From Pseudomonadota bacterium (GTDB lineage: Bacteria; Pseudomonadota; Alphaproteobacteria; Azospirillales; Azospirillaceae), in assembly GCA_023423695.1 (NCBI GenBank), contig JAFAFA010000079.1, forward strand, positions 248,001 through 312,000: a stretch of DNA of 64,000 nt, read 5' to 3'. Under the pieces are notes generated by a model. That model was not told the DNA's origin. It ran no database searches and saw nothing but the letters and a program-made list of their open reading frames with translations. Below are positions 53,874 through 63,017 of this stretch, one piece after another. Positions within the stretch are counted from its first letter, which is position 1; the number at the start of each line of letters is the position of its first letter. A program made the position numbers and the translations under genes.

Positions 53874-54377
53874 TTACGCTTCGCCCATGGTGTCGAGAAT
53901 GGCGGCGGAAACCGCCTCAGGTGCGGATTTCCCGCCCCAGATCACGAACTGGAAGGCCGGATAGAAGCGCTCGCACTCCGACAGCGCGATTTCCACCAGA
54001 TCCTCCAGCTGTTCCACGGCGGCACCGCGGGCGCCGCGCAGCAGCATGGTCTGGCGGAACATCGGCGTATGCTCCTCCGAGCACACGTCGAAATGGCCCA
54101 GCCACATGCGGCCGTTCACCTCCGCCAGCAGTTCGGCGACTGCGGTGCGGCGGGCGGCCTGGACCTTCATGTCGAACTGGCAGGAGAACTGCATCGCGCT
54201 GACATCGGGCTGCCAGACGAAATAGAGCCGGTAATCGCACCAGCGGCCGCCGATCTCGACGACGAGTTCGTCCTCGGTGGCGCGATCGAAAGGCCATTCG
54301 TTGGCGGTTACGATCTCCTCGACCACGTCGAGCGGGTTGTGGGCGGAAGTGGTGGTTTCGACGGCTACTGCCGACAT
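53874..54377 (-). CDS. YbjN-domain protein
   Basis: A 167-residue protein with the YbjN/type III chaperone-like fold: NPLDVVEEIVTANEWPFDRA, YRLYFVWQPDVSAMQFSCQF, and GRMWLGHFDVCSEEHTPMFR. E. coli YbjN affects motility and stress responses. A strong AGGAGG ribosome binding site precedes the ATG. It is first in the ybjN-proC-ybaK run. Confidence 0.9.
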   Translation of the reverse strand: MSAVAVETTTSAHNPLDVVEEIVTANEWPFDRATEDELVVEIGGRWCDYRLYFVWQPDVSAMQFSCQFDMKVQAARRTAVAELLAEVNGRMWLGHFDVCSEEHTPMFRQTMLLRGARGAAVEQLEDLVEIALSECERFYPAFQFVIWGGKSAPEAVSAAILDTMGEA

Positions 54378-54647
54378 GTCAGCGTCCTCCTGTGAAGGCG
54401 CAATGGGCGGTACCGTTCACCCGGACCGGAAGACGCGCGCCAAGCCACGCGGGTCCGGGGCAATACCCCGAAGGTGATGAAAAGATGAGCATGGGCGTGC
54501 GGCTTACGCCTGCATCGGCGCCCGGTCAGCGTTTTGACCGGCCGACGTTCGGGTCGTCAGCCGGCCAAGACCCGGTCCAGCCGCCAATGGCGACACAAGC
54601 CGGGACGATGACGGGAGGGGCGCCGGGTAATGCGGCTGCGCGGATGC

Positions 54648-55043
54648 TCAGGACGCCGTGGCCCCTGTACCGGCAGCATCCGCAGCGGGCTTCGACGCCG
54701 CTGGGGCCGCCGCCGAGGTCGCCGGATCGGTGTCGACCACCGCCGGAACGCCGGCCGGCTCGACCACGACCGGCAGCGGGGCATGCCCGGAGGTCAGCGT
54801 CGCGACGGTGGCCTCCAGCGCGGCGAGGCGCTCGGCCATAGCCTCTTGCTCCTCGCGGGCCTTGGCGGCCATGGCGCGGACGGCCTCGTATTCCTCGCGG
54901 CTGACCACGTCCATCCGCGACAGAACACGTTCGAGCTGAGCGCGCAGCTGACCTTCGGCCTCTTCGCGCAAGGACGAGAAGGCGCCGAGAGCGCCACCCG
55001 CCACACGGGCGAGATCGTCCAAAATCCTATTGTCCACCTGCAT
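54648..55043 (-). CDS. ubiK: UbiK-family accessory factor (BMFP)
   Basis: A 131-residue protein with a conserved N-terminal helix (NRILDDLARVAGGALGAFSS) and a coiled coil (about 50-85, SREEYEAVRAMAAKAREEQE). UbiK assists the ubiquinone-synthesis complex (UbiI/J). The C-terminal third is Ala/Pro/Thr-rich and probably disordered. Start ATG 55043. Confidence 0.88.
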   Translation of the reverse strand: MQVDNRILDDLARVAGGALGAFSSLREEAEGQLRAQLERVLSRMDVVSREEYEAVRAMAAKAREEQEAMAERLAALEATVATLTSGHAPLPVVVEPAGVPAVVDTDPATSAAAPAASKPAADAAGTGATAS

Positions 55044-55157
55044 CGGCTCTGACTTCCGGTTACCGTTCGTTCATTATGGACGCCGCGCGCCGCGACTTCA
55101 ACGCCCTTGGCCGATCACACGCATGCCACGACGCGCAGCCGTGGCATGCGGTGAACC

Positions 55158-58100
55158 TCACGGCCGGACCGCGGAGGCGTCCGGGGAAGCCGCATTGAAG
55201 TGGTCACGCAGGGCCTTCAGGTCCAGGGTCTGGGTCGGTGCGTCCCAGGGACCGGCGATGCGCAGGGTCAGCGGCGGCAGGTCGCCGTCGGCCTTCACCT
55301 TAAGGGTCAACCCCAATTCCACCTGCTCGTCGGGCAGCGAGACCGTACCGGCCAGCGTGCCGTCGGCCGGCACCGTGGTCAGGCGGGCGTCGTCGGCGCG
55401 AATCACTCCGTTCTCGATGGCGAAGCGGACGTCCAGCCGTTCCAGCTTGGTTTCCCCGCCCTGCAGCGCCCCGGCGACGGCACCGAGCACCTCCTGCGTG
55501 CGCTCGACCCCGGTCAGCCGACCGCGCAGGGCGGCGAGATCGACCCCGCGCAGCACGCCGCCCGACGCCACCGCCCGGCCGCGGCCGGCCAGGCTGCGCA
55601 ACAGCGCATCGCCTTGGCCGCTGCCGGAGACGGTCATGTCCAGATCCACGGCACCGCCGCGCAGTCCCAGCCCGGCGACTCCGGACAGCGCCGTCCCGAG
55701 GTCGGCCTTGATGACGGTGATGTCGGCGTCGAGCTTCGGCTCCTGCCCCGGAACGGCGGCGACACGGCCGCTGATGCCGATCTGGCCGCCCTGCCATTCG
55801 CCGTCCAACTGCTCCAACGTCGCGGTCCCGCCGGAGAGCGTTCCCCTCAGTGCCGGCTGCACGATACGCTGCCCGCCCAGCGTCAGCGAGGTGGAGGTCA
55901 GGGCGAGTCGGCCGTCCGCAGACTGAATCCAATCGAGATCCGCCAGCGGATCGACGGGCGGGATGGCAGCCGGATCGCCGGCGGACGTTCCCGCATTGCG
56001 GCCGGCGCCATCGCCCACCAGCGGCGCGTTGCGCAGGCGGTCGAGGTCGAGGTCACCGGTCTGCAGATCGGCCTGGAAGGCGGGCCGCGCCGTCTTGCGG
56101 TCGAGGACCAGCTTGCCGCGCACCGGCACGCCGGCGACCAGCCCCTGCAGATTGTTCAGCGCCGGCGATGTCGCATTCCCGGTCAATTCGCCGTAGAGGT
56201 CAAGCGGGCCGAGAGCGCGGGCCAGCCCGCGGTCGGCGAACAGCGCCGCGATGCGCCCCATTTCCGGATGGGTCAGGCGCAGCTTCAGGTCGGCGCTGGG
56301 CGTGCGGTCGAGCCCCAGGACGGCACCCCCGGCTTCCAGCGTGCCGCCCAGCATGCCGGCGGATGCCTCGACCGCCAGCCGCTCCCCGTCGCCGGCCAGC
56401 CGGGCCTTGGCGCTGATGGCGCCAAGCCGTTCCGGAACCGGCAGGCCGGGCGGCCAGGCCACCGCGCTGGGCAACCCGCCGAGCGATTTGGCCTCCGCTG
56501 CCAAGGCCAGGTTCACACCGCGCAACGGCATCAGGCTGGCGACCTGCCCGTCCACCCGCGCGGTCAATCCGGCGATGTTGTCCACCTTGGCTTCGCGCAC
56601 CGTCAGCGCGCCGGAAGCGACCGTCGCATCGAGGTGAAGCCCTTGGACCGGCAAGCCGCCCACGGTCAACTGCCCGATCCGCAGGTCGAGGTTGGCATCG
56701 GCAAGGCCGAGAAGCCGCTGCGGCATCGGCGCCGCGCCGTTGGAGCCGGCCCGCGGTCCGACAGCGCGCGGCGCTGCCGGCTGGGGCGAGTTCGGAGCGG
56801 CCGGCAAGGCTTCGGCCGGCAGATATCCGTCCAGGTAAAGGCGGTCGAGTTCTAGGCGCGCGCCGAAGGCGGGGCGGCCGCGGTCGGCATAGGCGACGGC
56901 ACCGCTCAGCCGGCTGCTGTCGAAGCGGAAATCGATGCCCGACATCTCGAAACGGTCGGCATGGCCCTGCAGCCGGGCGGCGAGTGAGGCGCGGCGCAAG
57001 CGGTCGGCGGGAACGGACCGGACATCCAGCTTCGCCCACTCCAGCAGGGCGCGCAGGTTGTCGGCATTCGCCTCCATCCGCATGTCCAGCGTCGGCTGGC
57101 CACCCGGCGTGGTCACCTCTCCCGCCGCGACGAAATCGGACCCGCCGGGCAGCAGGGCGCTGATGCGGTCGATGTTCAGCCGGCCGTCGGTCAGGCTCGC
57201 CTCGACCCGGCCCTGGCGCACAACTCCGCCGTTGTAGCTCATGGCGTCCACGGCCACGTCCAGCTTGGCCTCCACCCCGATCGGCAGGGCGAAGGACGGG
57301 CCCGACTGCTTGGCGCCGGCGGCTGCGGGGTTTGCCGGAGCCGAGGTGGCGGAACCGCTCGCCGCGCCACCCTGCCCGCCCCGCGCCAGCCAGGAATCCA
57401 GGTCCAGCCGATTGACGGCGAGCGTCAGTTCGGTCCGCGGCGCCTCGCGCTTGGCAGGGTCGCCGGCCCGCAGGGTGGCGTTTCCAGTGGCACGGGTGTC
57501 GCCCAGCTGGGCTTCCAGGCTGGAGAAGGTCGCAAGGCTGGTCCCCGCCTCCACTGTCGCTCGCAGATTGAATGGTTGGGCCAGCGCCGCAGGCCGGCGC
57601 GCGTCCACCAGCTTGGCGAAGTCGCTGCCCTCGGCACGGAGGTCGCCCTGCACCTTCGATCCCCCGCCCCCGGTCAGGATGCCGGCGAAGCGGAGGGTCG
57701 CGTCGGTATGAGGCATCGACAGGGTGGCTCGCACCGGCACCGCCGCCCCTTCGGTGAACCGTCCGGCAGTCGCCTCGCCGTGAAGGGACAGGCCGCGGAA
57801 ACGGAAATCGCCCTGGATCTGGAAGGGGCCGTTCAGGCTGCCGGCGGCGATGCGGGCGCTCAGCCCCTCCACCGTCTCGGTCCGGCCGTTGCGGTCGTCG
57901 CGGTAGATCACGGTGCCGTTGTCGATCAGCACCTGATCGAAGCTGACGGCGGACACCAGCCCCTCGGCGGCGCCCAACCCGTCGCCGGACCTGCCCCCGG
58001 TGGTGGACAGGTCCCAATTGATCCGGCCGTCCATCAGGACTTCCACCACGAAGGTCGGCTCGACCAGCGTGATGCTCTCCACCTGGATGCGACCGCTCAG

Positions 58101-58388
58101 CAGGGGACCGAGCGCGACGCGGGCATCCAGCTTCTTCAGCCGCACCATGTCGGGCTCGGCTGCACCGGAAGCATTGGCAAGCCTGGCGTCGCGCACCGTC
58201 AGCGCCGGTGACGGCAGCAGGGTGAAGCCGACATTGCCCCGCAGTTCCACCTGGCGTCCGGTCGTTTGCGATACACGCTCGGCGATGGTGCCCTTGTAGG
58301 CGTTCCAATCGATCAGGCTCGGCGCTGCCAACAGGATGCCGGCCAGAACCACCAGTCCGGCCAGTGCAGCGATCAGGATCTTCTTCAC
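55158..58388 (-). CDS. AsmA-family membrane protein
   Basis: A 1076-residue protein. The N-terminus is one membrane helix (KILIAALAGLVVLAGILLAA), followed by the AsmA signature APSLIDWNAYKGTIAERVSQ, TGRQVELRGNVGFTLLPSPA. A long repetitive beta-strand region follows with DADITVIKADL-type segments, and the family's DVDM-type C-terminal strands are near 990-1060. AsmA-like proteins help transport lipids across the periplasm. Start is GTG 58388. Confidence 0.92.
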   Translation of the reverse strand: MKKILIAALAGLVVLAGILLAAPSLIDWNAYKGTIAERVSQTTGRQVELRGNVGFTLLPSPALTVRDARLANASGAAEPDMVRLKKLDARVALGPLLSGRIQVESITLVEPTFVVEVLMDGRINWDLSTTGGRSGDGLGAAEGLVSAVSFDQVLIDNGTVIYRDDRNGRTETVEGLSARIAAGSLNGPFQIQGDFRFRGLSLHGEATAGRFTEGAAVPVRATLSMPHTDATLRFAGILTGGGGSKVQGDLRAEGSDFAKLVDARRPAALAQPFNLRATVEAGTSLATFSSLEAQLGDTRATGNATLRAGDPAKREAPRTELTLAVNRLDLDSWLARGGQGGAASGSATSAPANPAAAGAKQSGPSFALPIGVEAKLDVAVDAMSYNGGVVRQGRVEASLTDGRLNIDRISALLPGGSDFVAAGEVTTPGGQPTLDMRMEANADNLRALLEWAKLDVRSVPADRLRRASLAARLQGHADRFEMSGIDFRFDSSRLSGAVAYADRGRPAFGARLELDRLYLDGYLPAEALPAAPNSPQPAAPRAVGPRAGSNGAAPMPQRLLGLADANLDLRIGQLTVGGLPVQGLHLDATVASGALTVREAKVDNIAGLTARVDGQVASLMPLRGVNLALAAEAKSLGGLPSAVAWPPGLPVPERLGAISAKARLAGDGERLAVEASAGMLGGTLEAGGAVLGLDRTPSADLKLRLTHPEMGRIAALFADRGLARALGPLDLYGELTGNATSPALNNLQGLVAGVPVRGKLVLDRKTARPAFQADLQTGDLDLDRLRNAPLVGDGAGRNAGTSAGDPAAIPPVDPLADLDWIQSADGRLALTSTSLTLGGQRIVQPALRGTLSGGTATLEQLDGEWQGGQIGISGRVAAVPGQEPKLDADITVIKADLGTALSGVAGLGLRGGAVDLDMTVSGSGQGDALLRSLAGRGRAVASGGVLRGVDLAALRGRLTGVERTQEVLGAVAGALQGGETKLERLDVRFAIENGVIRADDARLTTVPADGTLAGTVSLPDEQVELGLTLKVKADGDLPPLTLRIAGPWDAPTQTLDLKALRDHFNAASPDASAVRP

Positions 58389-58743
58389 CGGGTGTCCGCC
58401 TTCCCTGCGCCGGCCTTATCCTTGGCCGTGCCCCTTATGCCACGTCATTTTTACCGCGTCGCCGCCATCGACCGGCACCGGTCCGTCCCCGCAAAGGATA
58501 CGAACCGACGAGCGCCTGCCTTCGCTGCCCCTCACCCTCCGCGCCGGTCGGGACCCGATGGCGGCTTCCGATGAGGAGCGTCCTTCGGTAAGCTAGCGCC
58601 CGCAGAAGAAACAAGCAATTTGGGCAATCCCACGGCCAAGTTGGGGCCTGTCCGATTTTTTCCCCAGGAATTCTCCGCGCGCCGCCGCTTCATCCGGCCG
58701 CGCCGGACCCGAAACCCCAGATTCAGCCACCGGAGACCGTGCC
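58389..58743. other. 355-bp intergenic region
   Basis: Divergent region between asmA (minus) and the DUF4169 gene (plus). I see no palindrome, gene or RNA feature in it. A purine-rich CGGAGA before the DUF4169 ATG is its ribosome binding site. Confidence 0.5.
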
Positions 58744-58926
58744 ATGGGCGACGTGGTCAACCTCAACCGCTTCCGCAAGACCCGCGAACGGGCCGAACGC
58801 GCGAAGGAAGCCGAAGCGAATCGGACCCGATTCGGACGCACCAAGGCCGAGAAGGAGCGCGACCGCAAGGAGGCCGAGCAGCGCACTCGGACTTTGGATG
58901 GACATAAGCTCGACGACGAGACCTGA
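58744..58926 (+). CDS. DUF4169 family protein
   Basis: A 60-residue, highly charged helical protein. It starts MGDVVNLNRFRKTRERAERA and continues KEAEANRTRFGRTKAEKERD, which is the DUF4169 signature. It has a CGGAGA ribosome binding site. The function is unknown; the family is alphaproteobacterial. Confidence 0.9.
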   Translation: MGDVVNLNRFRKTRERAERAKEAEANRTRFGRTKAEKERDRKEAEQRTRTLDGHKLDDET

Positions 58927-59103
58927 CCTCCTCGTCCCAAAGCACAGTAAAGACCAAGCCTCGCACTAGGAATAACCTCAGCTCCTTTGTTACTATTGGG
59001 TATACCGATAGTTCCCTATTGCGACTATCAGGCCGATCATGTGACAGTGCCTGCCAAGGGCGCCGACGGGCGCGCTCCTTGGCTGTTGGGGAGGGCCGTC
59101 ATC

Positions 59104-59928
59104 ATGGTCGACATGACGTCGTTTCGCGGATCCGTTCAAACGCCTCAAACCCACAACCCAACCCCCAATTCGGCTTGGCTGCCGCCGATCCGGTCGGTGG
59201 ACATCGACCGCCCCTGGGTCTGGCTGGCGTCGGCCTGGCAGGACATGATGGCGGCCCCCGCCATCAGCTTCGCCTATGGCGCGCTGGCGGTGATCTCCAG
59301 CTTCGTCCTCGTCGTCGGGCTGGGCCTGCTGGATATGGAATACCTGCTGCTGCCTTTGGGGGCCGGCTTCATGCTGGTCGGCCCGCTCCTGGCGGTCGGG
59401 CTATACGAGACCAGCCGGCTGCTGGAGCTTGGCGAACGCCCGACCTTCGGCAAGGTTGCCGCCGTCTATCGCCGCAACGGGGTGCAGATCGCCGGGATCG
59501 GGCTGGTCCTGATGCTGGCCATGCTGGCCTGGATCCGCATCGCCTTCCTGATCTTCGCACTGTTCTTCTCGGGCCAGCCGCCGGCGCTGGACCAGTTGGT
59601 CGACCGCATCTTCTTCTCGGCCGAGACTATTCCGTTCCTGCTGACCGGCACGCTGTTCGGCGGGATCATCGCAACCGCGGTCTTCTCCGTCGCCGTGGTG
59701 TCGATCCCGATGCTGCTGGACCGCGACACCGACGTCTTCACCGCCATGGCGACCAGCATCGCCGTGGTGCGGGCGAACATCCGGCCGATGATCGCCTGGG
59801 GCTTCCTGATCGCCCTGTTCATGAGCGCCGGAATGGTCACCGCCTTCCTCGGACTGGCAATCGCCCTGCCTGTGATCGGTCATGCCTCCTGGCACTGCTA
59901 CCGCGATCTGGTCGGCCCGGGACGGTAA
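59104..59928 (+). CDS. DUF2189 membrane protein
   Basis: A 274-residue inner-membrane protein with about six hydrophobic segments (AISFAYGALAVISSFVLVVG, PLGAGFMLVGPLLAVGLYET, IGLVLMLAMLAWIRIAFLIF, VFSVAVVSIPMLL and MIAWGFLIALFMSAGMVTAF). The N-terminus has PPIRSVDIDRPWVWLASAWQ, a DUF2189 hallmark. The ATG at 59104 follows a GGGGAGGG ribosome binding site. The function is unknown. Confidence 0.88.
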   Translation: MVDMTSFRGSVQTPQTHNPTPNSAWLPPIRSVDIDRPWVWLASAWQDMMAAPAISFAYGALAVISSFVLVVGLGLLDMEYLLLPLGAGFMLVGPLLAVGLYETSRLLELGERPTFGKVAAVYRRNGVQIAGIGLVLMLAMLAWIRIAFLIFALFFSGQPPALDQLVDRIFFSAETIPFLLTGTLFGGIIATAVFSVAVVSIPMLLDRDTDVFTAMATSIAVVRANIRPMIAWGFLIALFMSAGMVTAFLGLAIALPVIGHASWHCYRDLVGPGR

Positions 59929-59945
59929 AGCGCCGATAAGTCTCG

Positions 59946-59979
59946 AAAAGCCCTCCCCCGCCGGCGGGGGAGGGCTTTT
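59946..59979. terminator. Perfect 34-bp palindrome, bidirectional terminator
   Basis: AAAAGCCCTCCCCCGCC followed at once by its reverse complement. It ends the DUF2189 and DUF1192 transcripts, which converge here. The arms differ from the purF terminator only in the centre; both are followed by CGTCAG. Confidence 0.92.
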
Positions 59980-59982
59980 TCG

Positions 59983-60180
59983 TCAGCCCTTCCTGAAGAA
60001 AGCCTCGGCCGCCGATTTCTGCGCCTGCTTCGCCGCGATGGCGGCGCGGGCGCGTTCGACCTCCGCCTGCAGCGTGGCGATGTAGGCCTCAAGCTCGGCC
60101 ACACCCATCACGGTGAGGTCCTTCGGCGCAGGCTTGGCCTTTCGCGGCTCCAGATCCTCGAAACGGTCGTCGATGGCCAT
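59983..60180 (-). CDS. DUF1192 family protein
   Basis: A 65-residue helical protein. It has MAIDDRFEDLEPRKAKPAPK, then DLTVMGVAELEAYIATLQAE, the DUF1192 signature (an E-L-x-x-Y-I-A-x-L coiled coil). A GGAGGG ribosome binding site precedes the ATG. Family members are alphaproteobacterial and functionally uncharacterised. Confidence 0.9.
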   Translation of the reverse strand: MAIDDRFEDLEPRKAKPAPKDLTVMGVAELEAYIATLQAEVERARAAIAAKQAQKSAAEAFFRKG

Positions 60181-60318
60181 GGCTTGGTTCCCTCCCCTGC
60201 CCCGTGTTCCTTCGCCTTGTCAGGCCGGTCAGTCAAATCTACCTTTCGAGCCGGACAATTCCAATGCACCGGTGCCGGCGAATGCCTGCCCGACCACGGA
60301 TAAGAAGGGAAGAACGCC

Positions 60319-61335
60319 ATGGGCCTCGCCTTGCCCGACAGCATGCGCTGCGTCGAGATCACCCAGCCCGGAGGGCCGGAGGTGCTGCGCCCCACCCGCC
60401 GCCCCGCCCCGGTGCCGGGCCCCGGCGAGATCCTGGTGGAGGTCGCCGCCGCGGGCGTGAACCGTCCCGACACCCTGCAGCGCCAGGGCCGCTACGACCC
60501 GCCGCCGGGCGCCTCCGACCTGCCGGGGCTGGAACTGTCCGGCACCGTCATCGCCATCGGCGAGGGAGTCGAGACCTGGGCCAGCGGCGACCGTGTGTGC
60601 GCGCTGGTGGCCGGCGGCGGCTATGCCGAATATTGCGTGGTGCCGGCCGTGCAGGCCCTGCCGGTGCCCGGACCGCTGTCGATGGTCGAGGCGGCGGCGG
60701 TGCCGGAGACCTTCTTCACCGTCTGGACCAACGTGTTCGAGCGCGGCGCCCTGAAGCGCGGCGAGACGCTGCTGATCCATGGCGGGTCGAGCGGCATCGG
60801 CACCACGGCGATCCAGTTGGCGAAGGCCTTCGGCGCCACCGTCTTCACCACCGCCGGCAGCGACGACAAGTGCCGCGCCTGCGAACAGCTCGGCGCCGAC
60901 CGGGCCATCAACTACAAGACCGAGGATTTCGTTTCGGTGATCCGCGAGGCGACCGGCGGTCGCGGCGTCGACGTGGTCCTGGACATGGTCGGCGGCGACT
61001 ACATCGCCCGCGACATCGACATCATGGCGGTCGACGGCCGCCACGTCTCCATCGCCTTCCTGCAGGGGGCGAAAGTGGCGCTGAACATGGCGCCGGTGAT
61101 GACAAAGCGGCTGACGCTGACCGGATCGACCCTGCGCGCCCGCCCGGTGCCGGAGAAGGGCCGCATTGCCGCCGCCCTGCGCGAGCATGTCTGGCCGCTG
61201 TTGGAGTCCGGCAGCATCAAGCCGCAGATCCACTGCACCTTCCCGCTGGATGAGGCGGCCGAGGCCCATCGCCTGATGGAAAGCAGCGCCCATATTGGCA
61301 AGATCGTGCTGACGATCGGGCCGGACGCGGCCTGA
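60319..61335 (+). CDS. NAD(P)H-quinone oxidoreductase (PIG3 family)
   Basis: A 338-residue zinc-free MDR enzyme. It has the N-terminal catalytic domain with VAAAGVNRPDTLQRQGRYDP, then PGLELSGTV, and the NADPH-binding motif GGSSGIGTTAIQLAKAFGAT. Human TP53I3 (PIG3) is the namesake. Likely a general quinone reductase in stress defence. The start is ATG 60319. It diverges from the DUF1192 gene. Confidence 0.93.
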   Translation: MGLALPDSMRCVEITQPGGPEVLRPTRRPAPVPGPGEILVEVAAAGVNRPDTLQRQGRYDPPPGASDLPGLELSGTVIAIGEGVETWASGDRVCALVAGGGYAEYCVVPAVQALPVPGPLSMVEAAAVPETFFTVWTNVFERGALKRGETLLIHGGSSGIGTTAIQLAKAFGATVFTTAGSDDKCRACEQLGADRAINYKTEDFVSVIREATGGRGVDVVLDMVGGDYIARDIDIMAVDGRHVSIAFLQGAKVALNMAPVMTKRLTLTGSTLRARPVPEKGRIAAALREHVWPLLESGSIKPQIHCTFPLDEAAEAHRLMESSAHIGKIVLTIGPDAA

Positions 61336-61640
61336 GCGGCCGGGGTGGTCCGGAGCGCATAACCGGACCGCATTTTGCGTTTTCTTCGCCGATGCGACGC
61401 CGTCGGGCTTGCCTTGGGTTGGCAAGACGGGTTAGCAGAGGCGAGCGGGCGGCCGGGATTTCCCGGTGCGCCTGCGCAAGCATGCTTACGCGGACCGGTA
61501 TTCGCCCTATATCGTGGTGACGAGAATGGGGCGAACGCCCCGGGGTCGCGGAACCGCTCTCGCGCCGCATAACGAGTTCGAACGGCCGGCCGCACCACCC
61601 GCCAGCGGGTGCGGCCGGTGAAGAGTTGTCAGGAGGGATG
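61336..61640. other. 305-bp intergenic region with a possible trcR promoter
   Basis: A 10-bp palindrome AAGCATGCTT (61478-61487) overlaps a possible promoter (CTTACG 61485-61490, TATATC 61508-61513, 17-bp spacing). If real, the palindrome would sit over the -35 box, a good operator position for a gene controlled through the cell cycle. No other feature is evident. Confidence 0.35.
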
Positions 61641-62255
61641 ATGGCACTGCCCTTGATGCCGAAAGCGACGGCCGTTTGGCTGGTCGAAAACACGTCCTTG
61701 TCCTTCGAGCAGATCGCCGCCTTCTGCGGCATGCATTCGCTGGAAGTCCAGGCCATCGCCGATGGCGAGGTCGCGGTCGGGATGGTGGGGCTCGACCCCA
61801 TCGCCAACGGCCAGCTGACCAAGCAGGAGATCGAGCGCTGCGAGAAGAACCAGGATCTGCGCCTGAAGCTGCTGGTCGCCGACCTGCCGCAGGTCGCCTC
61901 CCGGTCCAAGGGTCCGCGCTACACCCCGATCACCAAGCGCGGCGACAAGCCCGACGCCATCGCCTGGCTGCTGAAGCATCATCCCGAACTGTCGGACGCC
62001 CAGGTCTGCCGCCTGATCGGCACCACCAAGCCGACCATCGCCGCGGTGCGCGACCGCACCCACTGGAACGTCGCCAACATCAAGCCGCGCAGCCCGGTTA
62101 TGCTGGGCCTCTGCTCCGGCCGTGAGCTGGAAGAGGCGCTGGCGCTGGCCATCCGCCGCGGCGGCGTGCCCCGCGCGCCGGAAGATGCGGCCGAGGACTT
62201 CTACGGCGAGAACCGCGACGACGACCGTTATTCCGAACAGGAAGACGCCCACTGA
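61641..62255 (+). CDS. Cell-cycle transcriptional regulator TrcR (DUF1013)
   Basis: A 204-residue protein. It starts MALPLMPKATAVWLVENTSL, then FEQIAAFCGMHSLEVQAIAD, and has the later block LKHHPELSDAQVCRLIGTTK and PTIAAVRDRTHWNVANIKPR. These segments match the DUF1013/TrcR family of alphaproteobacterial cell-cycle regulators. The C-terminal 40 residues are acidic. An AGGAGG site lies 4 bp before the ATG at 61641; an ATG one codon upstream is also possible. Confidence 0.92.
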   Translation: MALPLMPKATAVWLVENTSLSFEQIAAFCGMHSLEVQAIADGEVAVGMVGLDPIANGQLTKQEIERCEKNQDLRLKLLVADLPQVASRSKGPRYTPITKRGDKPDAIAWLLKHHPELSDAQVCRLIGTTKPTIAAVRDRTHWNVANIKPRSPVMLGLCSGRELEEALALAIRRGGVPRAPEDAAEDFYGENRDDDRYSEQEDAH

Positions 62256-62261
62256 TGCCAT

Positions 62262-62285
62262 CCCTCTTCCCGTGGTGGGAGAGGG
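62262..62285. terminator. Hairpin between trcR and ubiX
   Basis: CCCTCT-t-CCC pairs with GGG-AGAGGG across GTGGT. It lies in the 44-bp gap between genes that point the same way. There is no T-run, so it may only attenuate. Confidence 0.45.
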
Positions 62286-62299
62286 CATGAAAGCCTGCG

Positions 62300-62893
62300 A
62301 TGACCGACCGCAACACACCTCCGCCCCGGCTCGTCGTCGGCATCAGCGGCGCGTCGGGGGTGATCTACGGCATCCGCATGCTGCAAACGCTGCGGCGGAT
62401 CGGCGTCGAATCTCATCTTGTCGTCAGCCGGTCCGCCGAAGTGACACTGGCGCATGAGACCAGCATGAAGGTGGCGGAGCTGCGGGCGCTGGCCGACGTC
62501 AGCTATTCCGCCGCCGACATCGGAGCTGCGATTTCCAGCGGCAGCTTCCGCACGCTCGGCATGGTGGTCGCCCCCTGTTCAGTCCGCACGATGAGCGAGA
62601 TCGCCAGCGGCGTCACCTCCACCCTGCTGACCCGTGCGGCGGACGTGGCGCTGAAGGAGCGGCGGCGGCTGGTGTTGATGGTGCGGGAGACGCCGCTGCA
62701 TCTGGGACATCTGCGCACCATGACCGCATTGGCGGAGATGGGTGCGGTGATCGCACCGCCGGTGCCCGCCTTCTATGCCCGGCCGGAAGGCATCGACGAT
62801 CTGGTGGACCATTCGGTGGGCCGGGTGCTGGACCTGTTCGGGCTGGATGCCGGCAATCTGCGCCGGTGGGGTGAGCGTCCGGCGGAGGGCTGA
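62300..62893 (+). CDS. ubiX: Flavin prenyltransferase UbiX
   Basis: Makes the prenylated FMN cofactor used by UbiD decarboxylases in ubiquinone synthesis. The 197-residue enzyme starts PPRLVVGISGASGVIYGIRM, the FMN-binding site, and includes the SSGSFRTLGMVVAPCS region and the MVRETPLHLGHLRTMTALAE motif. The UbiD partner is not in the window. It follows trcR on the same strand. Confidence 0.97.
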   Translation: MTDRNTPPPRLVVGISGASGVIYGIRMLQTLRRIGVESHLVVSRSAEVTLAHETSMKVAELRALADVSYSAADIGAAISSGSFRTLGMVVAPCSVRTMSEIASGVTSTLLTRAADVALKERRRLVLMVRETPLHLGHLRTMTALAEMGAVIAPPVPAFYARPEGIDDLVDHSVGRVLDLFGLDAGNLRRWGERPAEG

Positions 62894-63017
62894 CCCGCGC
62901 CGCGATGGCGCAACAGGCGGCTTGGACCGCGGGCGCAATGCCGTTATACCGCTGTCAATGCGAAATTATGCGGAGCCGGCGCCGCCGCCGGCCGACAGTA
63001 ACGGGGACAAGCCGATC

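Noticed and set aside
56200..58308. A 702-codon frame within the AsmA gene
   Set aside because: It is a second frame on the same strand with Arg/Pro/Ala-rich composition and no motif. The AsmA frame has clear family sequence.
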